64,000 bases of DNA from Xanthomonas cassavae CFBP 4642 (GTDB taxonomy: Bacteria > Pseudomonadota > Gammaproteobacteria > Xanthomonadales > Xanthomonadaceae): NCBI RefSeq assembly GCF_000454545.1, contig NZ_CM002139.1, positions 231,148-295,147 of the forward strand, in the 5' to 3' direction. The notes beneath the pieces are model-generated. The model did not search any database, was not told the origin of the DNA, and saw only the letters and a list, made by a program, of their open reading frames with translations. Position 1 is the stretch's first letter. Each line of letters opens with the position of its first letter. Of this stretch, positions 54,430 to 63,039 are shown piece after piece. A program made the position numbers and the translations under genes.

Positions 54430-54809
54430 GCGGGCGGGACATGTAGAAGAGGTCAAGGCCAAAAAGGAATTGCCAACTTTCTCCCAACATTTGCAGAACT
54501 TACTGGTGTCACGTGCTCGTAATAACCGATTCAATAAAACGAGATCCTTTCTCATCTCCAAATATGGCCCAGTCCGAGTAAACAAAAGCTTTCTCGCGAT
54601 CAGTCATGATCTCGTTTTAAATATTTCCCTGCTTTTCTCGGGCGAACCAATCAGGTAGTGCGCGCATCCCTTTGCATCCTCACTATCAGATTTCTCGATT
54701 AGATCGCTAAGTCGTCTTTTTGTAACGGCCTCATTTCTTCTCTGTCTACTCAATTCATAATTAATAATTAATTCTGGGTGGTGTATGCTCCAATTGACAC
54801 TTGGCGGTC
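54430..54809. other. AT-rich stretch left of IS30, no confirmed gene
   Basis: Base composition drops sharply relative to the surroundings. A 69-codon minus-strand frame starts only inside the IS30 inverted repeat, so it is probably not a gene. This DNA is part of a low-GC islet that continues at 55871-56290. Confidence 0.55.
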
Positions 54810-55826
54810 TCAACTTGCAAGTGCAACACGTGAGTTGAATTGAGCGATCTCTTCTTCCAGCGCCTGGTTCGGCGTCTTCCAGCCAAGCGTCTGCCGTGGC
54901 CGGGCGTTCATCAGGTCGGCGACGTTGTTGAGATACTCCTGGCTCGCCTTGGACAAGTCCGCGCCTTTTGGCATGAACTGGCGCAGCAGGCCGTTGGTGT
55001 TCTCATTGCTGCCGCGCTGCCAGGGCGCATGTGGATCGGCGAACCAAAGATCGATGTTGAGCCGCTTCATCAGCTCTGGATAACACGTCATCTCGGTTCC
55101 GCGGTCATAGGTGAGGCTTCCCAGTAGGAAACGCGGCAGCTTCTTCATCTGTCGCGTGAAGCCCTCCAGCGCATCCTGTGCAGTACAGCCATCCATCTTG
55201 CACAGCACCACAAAGCGCGTCTTTCGCTCCACCAGCGTGCCTACGCACGAGCGGTTGAAAGCCCCTTTGATCAGGTCGCCTTCCCAGTGCCCAGGAATCA
55301 AGCGCTGCGCCACCTCTTCAGGCCGATGGACGATACGCAGCTCCTCCGGCACCCACGTGCGCTTGGCAGCGGTTGTACGGCGCAAGCCTCGCGTCGGCTT
55401 GTGCTGACGAAGCGCCTCCACAAGCTCTTTCTTCAAACCACCACGCGGATGCGCGTAGATAGCGGCGTAGATTGTTTCGTGACTCACGCGTTGACTTGGA
55501 TCATCCGGATGCATGGCCTTGAGCTTGGCAGCAATTTGCTGGGGCGACCAACGATACAGAACCAAGTCGTCACGCACCTGCTGAAAGAGCGCACTGCCTT
55601 CAACAAGCCGGCGCCTTCGAACGCACGCTCTGCGGCGCAGCCGATAGTTGCTGGCTGCGCTGGTTGCCGCATAGACAGGTTCGCCCTGTCGCCTTATCTC
55701 GCGCGACAGGGTGGACGCACTGCGATTGAGTCGCCTTGCAATGGAGTTGATGCTCATTCCGTTACCGAGTTCAATTTGAAGCAAAGCGCGTTCTTCGGAA
55801 CCCAGGTGCCTGTACTGTGTGCCCAT
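54810..55826 (-). CDS. IS30-family transposase
   Basis: A 338-residue DDE transposase of the IS30 family. An N-terminal helix-turn-helix (ERALLQIELGNGMSINSIARRLNRSASTLSREI) is followed by a second DNA-binding region (YRWSPQQIAAKLK) and the catalytic core with the Asp of GDLIKG, the Asp of TYDRGTEM and the Glu of NENTNGLLRQFMPKG. The length is normal and no frameshift is seen. Its stop codon lies in the left inverted repeat. Confidence 0.93.
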   Translation of the reverse strand: MGTQYRHLGSEERALLQIELGNGMSINSIARRLNRSASTLSREIRRQGEPVYAATSAASNYRLRRRACVRRRRLVEGSALFQQVRDDLVLYRWSPQQIAAKLKAMHPDDPSQRVSHETIYAAIYAHPRGGLKKELVEALRQHKPTRGLRRTTAAKRTWVPEELRIVHRPEEVAQRLIPGHWEGDLIKGAFNRSCVGTLVERKTRFVVLCKMDGCTAQDALEGFTRQMKKLPRFLLGSLTYDRGTEMTCYPELMKRLNIDLWFADPHAPWQRGSNENTNGLLRQFMPKGADLSKASQEYLNNVADLMNARPRQTLGWKTPNQALEEEIAQFNSRVALAS

Positions 55827-55870
55827 GCCGCTACCCTACGTCAAGGCGGGGTGTTGCACTTGGAAGTTGA
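54810..55870 (-). mobile_element. IS30-family insertion sequence, complete
   Basis: The element is 1061 bp with terminal inverted repeats TCAACTTGCAAGTGCAACAC (left) and TCAACTTCCAAGTGCAACAC (right, reverse complement). The flanks carry a three-base direct repeat GTC (54807-54809 and 55871-55873), the short duplication expected for IS30. It contains one intact transposase gene. Confidence 0.9.
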
Positions 55871-55955
55871 GTCTAAGCAGTTAACCGTAGTTTCCATCTA
55901 GCATGTACGAGCACCCCAACTGGGGCGATGTGTCAGATTGTTGTGATGTGAGAAT

Positions 55956-56255
55956 ATGAATAATCAGATACAAACCAATAATTCATTCGCCATCCGGTCC
56001 TTTCTTTCGCTCGTCGGCGGAGTGGTTCTACTGCAGGTTGGAAACCTCATGGGGAAGGGATCCTCGTACCAACTAAATTGGTACTACATTGCCCTATGCG
56101 CTCTTTATGCATTGGTTCCGATTGCCATCCTTCGAGCTATCCAGCGCCGCCCCAGTTTTTCCAGGCGGCTATACTCCATGATCCTAAGTGCATCAGCGCT
56201 AGTAGCAATTGCGGGTGGAATAGCTCTTTCGCTGCTCCCTCTGCCCAGCCCCTAA
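55956..56255 (+). CDS. Small three-helix membrane protein of unknown function
   Basis: A 99-residue hydrophobic protein with likely membrane helices at about 18-35 (SLVGGVVLLQVGNLM), 42-60 (YYIALCALYALVPIAILRA) and 75-95 (ILSASALVAIAGGIALSLL). Codon use is AT-richer than the core genes. A terminator hairpin lies immediately behind the stop, which supports a real transcription unit. No family was recognised. It sits in the AT-rich islet beside IS30. Confidence 0.65.
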   Translation: MNNQIQTNNSFAIRSFLSLVGGVVLLQVGNLMGKGSSYQLNWYYIALCALYALVPIAILRAIQRRPSFSRRLYSMILSASALVAIAGGIALSLLPLPSP

Positions 56256-56284
56256 CCACTCAGCACGCGCTGAGTGGGTATTTT
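56256..56284 (+). terminator. Rho-independent terminator of the small membrane protein gene
   Basis: CCACTCAGC and GCTGAGTGG form a nine-base stem with a four-base loop, followed by GTATTTT. Confidence 0.88.
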
Positions 56285-56512
56285 GCCCCCAACTGATGCA
56301 GGCGTGAGCCTGCGTCAGTTCCTGCTGACTATGCCCACCCGCGCGGGGGATCGAAGAAGGCGCTGGAGGGCGCCCAGCTCGCAGTTAAGTAGGTGCGCTC
56401 GCGGTAGCGGCTGCCAGACGCGCATCGAGGCGGCAGGTCCCACTGGTGCACGACGACTGCCGCCAATCGGAGCGAGCGCAAGAGCCTGCTTCGGTGCGCC
56501 CGCTCCGGGGCC

Positions 56513-56968
56513 TCAACGCACCTTGTACAACACCGCCGCACCGGGCCGCGGTTCGAACATCGGCACGGTCTGCTGCTTGAGCGCGGAGCCCTTGGCGTCC
56601 CACACCAGCGTTTCGACCGGGTAGTCGTCCTTGCGGGTCATTGCGCCGATCTGCTGGACAATCACGGTCTTGGCGGCAGGCACTTCAGGGTTCCAGGCGA
56701 ACACGCCAAGGCGACCGTAGAACACTGCCGGCGCAGCCGCGTCCAGGCGGCGGTCGGGGCACATCACCAGGCCACGTTCCAGCATCACGCGCAGCGCGCC
56801 CACGGGCACGGCCTTGACGGTGGGCGAAGTGCGGTCGGTGCTGTGACCAGGGCAGACATTGGCCGAGCGGGTGATCATGTCCTCTGCCACCTGCCGGTCG
56901 GACTGGGCCAGTGCCGGCAGTGCGGCGGTGGACAGGGCAAGCAAGGCAAGAGCGGATTTCCAGGGCAT
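56513..56968 (-). CDS. Exported protein of unknown function
   Basis: A 151-residue protein with a signal peptide ending at LPALAQ/SDR. The mature part (QVAEDMITRSANVCPGHST, PVGALRVMLERGLVMCPDRRL, AKTVIVQQIGAMTRKDD) contains two Cys that could pair. The ATG at 56968 has GAGGAG upstream; longer in-frame starts add no signal sequence. It stands alone. No family was recognised. Confidence 0.75.
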   Translation of the reverse strand: MPWKSALALLALSTAALPALAQSDRQVAEDMITRSANVCPGHSTDRTSPTVKAVPVGALRVMLERGLVMCPDRRLDAAAPAVFYGRLGVFAWNPEVPAAKTVIVQQIGAMTRKDDYPVETLVWDAKGSALKQQTVPMFEPRPGAAVLYKVR

Positions 56969-57420
56969 CTGACAACTCCTCATGAGATGGCACTCCAATG
57001 ACGACAGCCGGGCAGGGCGGCTGCCGACGACGCGCCCGGATGCTAGCAAGCGCTTCGTTAAATCCCGTCGAGGCGATGGCCGCAGCAGGTAGCGAACGTC
57101 GACACCGGCACCGGGCATCGGCACCTGGTGCGTGCGCACCGCCGGAATGCCCCACGCTTGTGGAGCTGTGCAGTGCCCAGGTCGTCTCTGGCGTCATCGC
57201 GCCCGGGATATCGACGGCTGGCCCACTTGTGCGCGCCCGGCCGCTTGCCTGAGGCAGCGATTGGACGGCATCCCGCGCGACTGTCGTCGGGCAGATGCCC
57301 ACCGCGTCATGGCCGCGCACGACAACCGCCGCTGACCTGTTTAGCGGCTGTCGGGAGACTCCCGATTGAGCGCCGGCAGCGCCACCGCTAGCGTGCGCGC
57401 AAGACACTGCCGGATCACCC
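56969..57420. other. Divergent intergenic region without a recognisable gene
   Basis: The DNA between the exported protein gene and the MbcA/ParS-like gene is GC-rich and has open frames that read as shadows. No repeat, terminator or RNA gene was recognised. Confidence 0.4.
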
Positions 57421-57822
57421 ATGGAACGCGCCGACCTCATCGCCTCACTGCTCACCGGTATGCGCCGGGCCGAAGCCTTGCGTGCGCAGCCGTCCAGCTA
57501 CAGCACCGCGCACAGCGAGCAGATGAGCGTGGAACACGGCAAGGCCGCCGACGCGGAACTGGTGCTGTCAATGTTCAAGTTCACCCCGGAGCATCTCAAG
57601 CTGCTGGGCAGTGACGGGATCGAGGCGCTGGGTGAAATCGTGTGCCACGCCTGGGCACTGCACGGCGGCAACAACGAGAGCCTGATCCGCTGGTTCCGCG
57701 AACCGATGAACGCGCTGGATGGCCAGACGCCGGCCGCCATGGTGCGCGCCGGTCGCCTCAAGGTGCTGCTGCTGGTGCTCAGGCAACAGATGGAGTGGGA
57801 GTTGCCGAAGCGCTCGGCGTGA
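57421..57822 (+). CDS. MbcA/ParS/Xre-like antitoxin-domain protein, orphan
   Basis: A 133-residue protein whose C-terminal half (NNESLIRWFREPMNALDGQTPAAMVRAGRLKVLLLVLRQQ) resembles the toxin-binding DUF2384 domain of MbcA/ParS antitoxins. The N-terminal 45 residues are helical and lack a recognisable helix-turn-helix. Antitoxins of this type usually sit next to a RES/MbcT toxin, which is absent here, so it could be a solitary antitoxin or a protein that has changed function. The ATG at 57421 is the only sensible start. Confidence 0.6.
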   Translation: MERADLIASLLTGMRRAEALRAQPSSYSTAHSEQMSVEHGKAADAELVLSMFKFTPEHLKLLGSDGIEALGEIVCHAWALHGGNNESLIRWFREPMNALDGQTPAAMVRAGRLKVLLLVLRQQMEWELPKRSA

Positions 57823-58080
57823 GCAGCCCGCGCCCGGCGAGCATGCGCGCGCTGCTGGCCGCGATGCCTTGTCGTAACGTGCAGTGCACCGCCTGGCATG
57901 GCACCGCGCGTTCGCGCTGTGCGCGGCCACGTCGCCTGCGCCGCCATTGACCTTCGACAGCTGCAACAGGACGGTCTTGGCCGCGTGCGCCGGCAGCCGC
58001 CGGGATGCGCAAACACGCGTCCGAGCCATCGCGTGCACGACCTGTGTGGCAATTGCAGGCCGTTCCGCGCAGCTACGCAG

Positions 58081-59700
58081 TCACTGCTTCGGGCGCGCCA
58101 CCGCGTACATCTCCCAGGCGATCTTCCTCATCAAGGCGTCGTTGTCGTCGCCTTCGGCGTACAGGTCGAAGTGGGTGCGGCCTTCCAGGTAGCGGAAGTC
58201 GCTCCTGGCGCCCAGGCCGTCCAGCACCGCCTGGAATTTGCGCGCCGCGCCATCCAGGTAGAACGTGTCGGCGGTGCCAACGATCAGGTGGATCTTGCCG
58301 TCCAGGTCGGGTTTGAGCGTTGGCCACTGCGCGGCGACCCGGGCAGAAATGTCGTAGTGCGTGCGCCAATAAGCCACCACGGCCGGGTCCACCTTGCCGC
58401 TGTCGCGATCGAACATCGGCAGCGGGCGGCCATCTGCGCCGCGCGGGGAGAACACCCAGTCGAACGAGGTGAACTGGCCGCCGTACGGGCCCAGCACGCG
58501 TTCGAGTTTGACGAAGGTCTCCAGATCGGCCACCACCTTGTCGTGGTCGCGGATCAACGGCACCTGGCTGCCGTCGGCGCGCCGGTACATGTTGGCATTG
58601 GGTGCGTACAGATCCGGCCCGGTGAAGTCATGGAAGTCGCTGGAATCGGGCGATGTGGACCAGGCGCCGCCGAACAGCGTGGGGTAGCGGGTCTGCAGCC
58701 ACAGCGTGGCCCAGCCGCCGGAGGAATGCCCGTTGAGGAAGCGGCCGCTGGCCTTGCCGTCCATCCGGTAGTCGCGTTCCAGCGCAGGGATCAGCTCCTG
58801 GGTCAGCGCCGTGCCCCAGGGGCCGTTGTTGACCGAATCGGCGAATTCATGGGTACCGGTAGGCGTGGACTGGTCCAGGAAGACCCAGATCATCGGCGGC
58901 ATCTGCTTGGCTGCCATCGCGCTCCAGGCGCTGGCAATGCTGCCGGCAAAGCGGTTGTAGTTGCTGCCGAAGCCGTCGGTGATATAGACGGTGGGATAGC
59001 GCGTGGTGGCCTTGGCATCGTAGCCGGGTGGCGTCAGCACGCGGGCGCGCAGCGAGACCGGCCGGCCCCAGAACGCGCTCAATGCCGGGCTCACCATCGA
59101 GGCATCGGCACTGTGCAGCCTGGCCTCGGGCACGGCATCGCGTACGGCTCGCGGCGCGCGCGGCGAGACCTGCCACGGGTCGTCCGAGGCCGGCAGCCGG
59201 GTGCTGAGGGTGAGCGCAGGCAGCGGCGTCTTCTTGTCCAGCGTCACCGCGGTGACCACGCTCAGCAGATCGCCGCCATCGCGGCCGAGATAGCCGTAGC
59301 TGTGGTCCGGATCCAGCACCGCCTGAAACAGGTAGTCGCCGGCCGGCAGCGCGGAGAACCCGCTGGGGAAGGCGATGTTGTCCAGGTCGATCTGCACGCT
59401 GCCGCCCGGCACGAGCCCGGTCACCTCCTGCGCCGCCACCGCGGTGGCGCTGGGGCGGAACGGGTTGGCGTCCACCGCATCCACCTTGCCGTCCTTACTG
59501 CCTTGCTTGGCCTCGGCCTGGGCATCCTTGGCAAGCGTGGCGAACACCAGCAGCCGGCCGGAGGTGGGCTGGTCGGTGGCGCCGCCCAGGGTGACACGCA
59601 GCAGGCGATGGGCAGCCACCGGCTCGGCAGCGTGCGCAGCGCAGGCGCACAGCAGGCCAACGGCCAGAGCCACACGCGGAGCAAGACGATGTAGGAACAT
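58081..59700 (-). CDS. Exported esterase-D-like alpha/beta hydrolase
   Basis: A 539-residue exported protein with a signal peptide ending at AAHA/AEP. An N-terminal beta-rich domain of about 190 residues precedes an alpha/beta hydrolase of the putative esterase (esterase D/Fes-like) type: PTVYITDGFGSNYNRF, the nucleophile elbow GHSSGGW at about residue 330, and a C-terminal His in EGRTHFDLYAEGD. The substrate might be a polysaccharide-linked acyl or feruloyl group, but this is not shown. The start at 59700 is set by the signal peptide. It is monocistronic and divergent from hipB. Confidence 0.82.
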   Translation of the reverse strand: MFLHRLAPRVALAVGLLCACAAHAAEPVAAHRLLRVTLGGATDQPTSGRLLVFATLAKDAQAEAKQGSKDGKVDAVDANPFRPSATAVAAQEVTGLVPGGSVQIDLDNIAFPSGFSALPAGDYLFQAVLDPDHSYGYLGRDGGDLLSVVTAVTLDKKTPLPALTLSTRLPASDDPWQVSPRAPRAVRDAVPEARLHSADASMVSPALSAFWGRPVSLRARVLTPPGYDAKATTRYPTVYITDGFGSNYNRFAGSIASAWSAMAAKQMPPMIWVFLDQSTPTGTHEFADSVNNGPWGTALTQELIPALERDYRMDGKASGRFLNGHSSGGWATLWLQTRYPTLFGGAWSTSPDSSDFHDFTGPDLYAPNANMYRRADGSQVPLIRDHDKVVADLETFVKLERVLGPYGGQFTSFDWVFSPRGADGRPLPMFDRDSGKVDPAVVAYWRTHYDISARVAAQWPTLKPDLDGKIHLIVGTADTFYLDGAARKFQAVLDGLGARSDFRYLEGRTHFDLYAEGDDNDALMRKIAWEMYAVARPKQ

Positions 59701-59893
59701 GCAAATCCTTGGAGACGCAGGTGGGTGGAGTGGGCGCAGATGGCCCTGCACAGACGGTAGCCAGTTCCGGTTGGCCGCGCGCCGCAAGGTGCGAGATCTG
59801 GTTGCCGTAGCCGAGCTGTGTGCGGTTGGAACCCCGGCGGGCAGCGTGTGGGCCGCTTTTATTTTCACAGCAGCAACCGCCTTCACTTCGAAA

Positions 59894-60008
59894 CTAAAGT
59901 GGGCGTTAGTTTTAGCTCAGTCAACCGCTAACCAATGGCCAATCTAATGTCTGCTTTAGTTTTACTCGTTGCCGTAGAAACGCCGAGATAATCTAAAGTC
60001 CGCTTTAG
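59894..60008. promoter_or_regulatory. Three phased operators upstream of hipB
   Basis: Three 16-bp sites share the pattern CTAAAGTnnGCnTTAG: 59894-59909 (CTAAAGTGGGCGTTAG), 59944-59959 (CTAATGTCTGCTTTAG) and 59993-60008 (CTAAAGTCCGCTTTAG). Their starts are 50 and 49 bp apart. The last ends 15 bp before the hipB ATG at 60024. HipB is the inferred binder; the spacing of about five helical turns would permit looping. Confidence 0.7.
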
Positions 60009-60023
60009 TTCCGGTTATTCGCT

Positions 60024-60275
60024 ATGCGCGTCCCAATTGACCACGCATCCGACATCGGTGCCTATGTCCGCGCAGTGCGCAAGGCACAAGGCCTACGTCA
60101 GGACGACCTGGCAGCGCTGGCCGGCACCAGTCATGTGGTGCTTGGCAATGTCGAGCGCGGCAAGGACACCGTGCAACTGGGCCGGGTGTTCGAAGTGCTG
60201 CGGCAATTAGGCATCCAGGTCCAGCTGGACCTGCCGGTGGAGTTGCCGGCTCCGGTAGCCAGGCACGTCGAATGA
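60024..60275 (+). CDS. hipB: HipB-type XRE antitoxin/repressor
   Basis: An 83-residue protein with a helix-turn-helix at 19-49 (GLRQDDLAALAGTSHVVLGNVERG) and a C-terminal tail rich in Pro and Val (GIQVQLDLPVELPAP) as in HipB. It should repress its own operon through the three operators upstream and hold the HipA kinase. Its stop overlaps the hipA start by four bases. It looks intact although its partner is not. Confidence 0.9.
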   Translation: MRVPIDHASDIGAYVRAVRKAQGLRQDDLAALAGTSHVVLGNVERGKDTVQLGRVFEVLRQLGIQVQLDLPVELPAPVARHVE

Positions 60276-61485
60276 ACACCGTCGATGCGCCACGCACCCT
60301 GGAACTGTGGCTGGAAGAGCGCCGCATCGGTGAGCTGCGGGAGCAGGGCAACCTGTGGGCGCTCGCGTACGACCCAGCGTGGCAAATGGACGGCTTCGAT
60401 CTGTCTCCCGCGTTGCCACCTCGCACGGGTCAGATCATTGATGGCGGTAGTCAGCGCCCGGTGCAGTGGTTCTTCGACAACCTGCTCCCCGAAGAGGGCG
60501 GACGCCGGTTGATCGCCAGCGATGCCGGCATCGATGCGGCCGATGCCTTCGGCCTGCTGCAGCGGTTCGGCCCGGAGTCGGCCGGCGCGTTGACCGTGCT
60601 GCGGCCAGGCCAGCAACTGCCGCCGCCGGCGCTGCAGCCGCTGAGCGATGTCGCGCTTTCTGAGCGTATTCGCGCCTTGCCCCGGCAACCGCTGACCCAT
60701 GACGCACCCAAGCGCATGTCGTTGGCAGGCGCCCAGCACAAGCTGGCAGTGGTGCTGGAGGCGGGGCAGTTGTGGGAGCCGGTGGGCACGGCTGCGTCCA
60801 CCCATATCCTCAAACCCGACCACGAACATGTGGACGACTACCCGCACAGCGCGGTCAATGAATGGTTTTGCATGCAGCTGGCCGCTGCCTGCGGACTGCC
60901 GGTGCCACAGGTGGCCGTGCGCCGCGTGCCGGAACCGGTGTATCTGTCCGCCGGTTCGACCGCATCGGCGATGGCCTGCAGGCACAGCGCCGTTATGCGC
61001 TGGACGGTTGCCAACTGCTGTCCCTGGATCGTGTTTACAACTACCAACAAGCCACCATCAACACCTTGCGCGCGCTCGAACGCATCAGCCGCATGCCTGC
61101 GGCCAACCTGAGCTTCCTGCGCGGCGCCAATGGCTGGGAACTAGCCCCGCATTACGACCTGCTCAGCACCAGCGTGTACACGGCTCCGGATTGGGGCTTG
61201 GACGAGCTGGTTTTTCCGATGGGTACCGCTCGCCGTTATGCCGCCATCGGTCGCGATGCTGTGGCGGCGTTCGGCCACTCCATCGGCGTACCAGCGAAAC
61301 TGACATTGCGGCATCTGGACGAACTGACGACCGCGATCAGGCGAGAGTCGCATGCCGTATTGCAGAGCTGCGAACAAGGCGCTACGCATGCAGTCGATCC
61401 TGGCGAAGCGCGCCTGCTACGGCAGATTGTGTTCGGGCCTGTGGTGGATGCATTGAGTGCAGTGTCGGCATCGGCTTTACATTAG
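60272..61485 (+). pseudogene. hipA: Broken HipA serine/threonine kinase toxin
   Basis: HipA phosphorylates glutamyl-tRNA synthetase and causes dormancy. The first frame (60272-60950) holds the N-subdomain (LWLEERRIGELREQGNLWALAYD, DNLLPEEGGRRLIA) and the ATP-binding part (MSLAGAQHKLAVV, STHILKPD). A one-base deletion at about 60946 moves the text to another frame (VRRFDRIGDGLQAQRRYALDGCQLLSL). That frame runs to 61485 through GWELAPHYDLLSTSVY. A second lesion removes the catalytic loop: SRMPAA is followed directly by NLSFLRG, where relatives carry about 20 residues including the GNxDxHxKN active-site Asp. The kinase cannot work. Confidence 0.88.
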
Positions 61486-61570
61486 CTCATGCATAGCAAA
61501 TTTTGGTCGAGCTGCGAGAGCCGCTCGTACTTATATTTTTCATAGACATTGAAGAAGGTAGCGAGCAGGA

Positions 61571-61820
61571 TCACTTCAGCCCCATCGGCTTGATCACTGC
61601 CTTGTCGCGCAGCTTGTCGAAGGCATCGGCGTCCTGTGCTGCCAGGCCAGCGTCACGGCCGATGCCCATCAGGAAGGAGCCGAGTCTGCCCCGGTCTGCC
61701 GGCTCGGCTGCCGACTCAAGGATTGCGCGGATCTCTGCCTGGGTGCTGCGGCCATGCAGTGGCGCACGCGCGGACCACGCGATGCACCTTGGGGATATTG
61801 CGGACGATAAAAGAAGGCAT
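61571..61820 (-). pseudogene. FitA-like antitoxin with a frameshift
   Basis: The gene starts MPSFIVRNIPKVH at 61820 and then changes frame near 61770 to LHGRSTQAEIRAILESAAEPADRGRLGSFLMGIGRDAG, ending at 61571. Together they form a ribbon-helix-helix antitoxin of the FitA/VapB type. No PIN-domain toxin lies downstream; the 85 bp to the hipA remnant are empty. The toxin is lost and the antitoxin is broken. Confidence 0.7.
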
Positions 61821-61923
61821 TCCACCCTCCTGGTTCAACCAGGTTGCTTGCACTTCAGAAATGCAAGCACTCAGGTAACCTCGATGCCCGGCATCAGCAG
61901 ACCAGGGCCAACCGGTCCTTGAC

Positions 61924-63039
61924 TCACCGATACGGCCCCGGCCCACGCCAGACCGGTTCGCCCTGGCGGTAGACCTCCATCATGTTGATGACCTCGCGGG
62001 CGTCGCCGATGCTCTTCAGTTCCGGCGAGTCCGGCGGCAGCAGGCGGCATTTGCTGGAGCCGCGTTTGAGTGCGACCTCCAGCGGGCAGACCATGCGTTG
62101 CTGGGTGCCGGGCAGGATGATGGCGATCTCCTGCATGCCCTGTTCCTTCCACACCCGCAACTGGGTTTCGCTGCGCACATCGTAATACACCTGGTAGCCG
62201 CCGATATCCATGCTGGGCTGGGCGTTGCGGCGGTCGTTGCGGCGGCCCTGGCTGATGGTGGGCGTGTACGAAGTGCCGTCTTCGGCGGCGTCGGCCGGTT
62301 CGTCGAGCATGCCCGGTGGACGCCCGGTCCAGGTTTCCGGGCGGCGCTGCGGCGGCGATGACGGTTCGGCCGGTGGTTGCGGCGGAGTGGGGCGGTGCAC
62401 GGGCCGGGCCGGGCGCTGTTCGGTCAGTCCGCCACTGCGCGTGCTGCCTTGCGGCGGCACCGGGTTCCTGGCGTTCCGCACCAGCGTGGATTGCACTGGC
62501 GAGGCCGCGGGTGGCGGCTGTACCGGTGCAGGCGTGGGCGAGGGCGGGGTGGGCGTTGGCGACGGGGTGAGTTGCTGGGGTTGGTCGGTGTCGCCGACAA
62601 AGTCCACCTTGGTGCGGCCACCGCTGGCCGAGCCCTGCGGCGGCGTCGCCGTGGGCGTGGAGGCCGACAGCAGGATCAGCAGCATCAGCACATGCAGCAG
62701 CGCGCTGATCAGCGCGGCGATCCACGGCTCGAGGCGTTCGATCAGCGGTTCGCTGCGTGGCAGCCAGTCGCTGGGGTCCAGCTGGACATGCAGCAGTTGC
62801 AGCGTGTCGTCGCGCACACGGTAGACCAGGACGTACGGGGTCTGTTTGACCACCCATTCGCGGGTGCCCGGCACCCGGCCGGCGCGGCCACGGCCGGGTT
62901 GTTCGGCCAGCGTGCGGGTGGCGTGCAACACCTGCCGTGCCATCGCCGCCGCCGCAACCGGGTTGAGCGCGTGATAGTGATCCTGGGCGTGGGCGAGCTG
63001 CTTGGCGGCCGGGACGGTCCACTCACGCCGCAACATCAA
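61924..63039 (-). CDS. ParE-like toxin domain fused to a membrane helix, proline-rich linker and C-terminal domain
   Basis: A continuous 371-codon frame with four parts. Residues 1-92 are a RelE/ParE-type domain (REWTVPAAKQLAHAQDHYHALN, PGTREWVVKQTPYVLVYRVRDDTLQLLHVQ). Residues about 104-125 are one hydrophobic helix (WIAALISALLHVLMLLILL). Residues 126-265 are rich in Pro, Thr and Gln, like the periplasmic spacer of TonB. Residues 266-371 form a compact domain (GGYQVYYDVRSETQLRVWKEQGMQ, IILPGTQQRMVCPLEVALKRGSSKC) with two Cys. The order predicts a cytoplasmic toxin domain tethered to a periplasmic domain. No ATG splits the frame between the first and second parts. It overlaps a 68-residue antitoxin-like gene by 17 bp. 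Function is unproven. Confidence 0.75.
   Translation of the reverse strand: MMLRREWTVPAAKQLAHAQDHYHALNPVAAAAMARQVLHATRTLAEQPGRGRAGRVPGTREWVVKQTPYVLVYRVRDDTLQLLHVQLDPSDWLPRSEPLIERLEPWIAALISALLHVLMLLILLSASTPTATPPQGSASGGRTKVDFVGDTDQPQQLTPSPTPTPPSPTPAPVQPPPAASPVQSTLVRNARNPVPPQGSTRSGGLTEQRPARPVHRPTPPQPPAEPSSPPQRRPETWTGRPPGMLDEPADAAEDGTSYTPTISQGRRNDRRNAQPSMDIGGYQVYYDVRSETQLRVWKEQGMQEIAIILPGTQQRMVCPLEVALKRGSSKCRLLPPDSPELKSIGDAREVINMMEVYRQGEPVWRGPGPYR

Noticed and set aside
54604..54813. A 69-residue gene next to IS30
   Set aside because: Its only start lies in the IS inverted repeat, and joining the flanks without the IS meets a stop codon.
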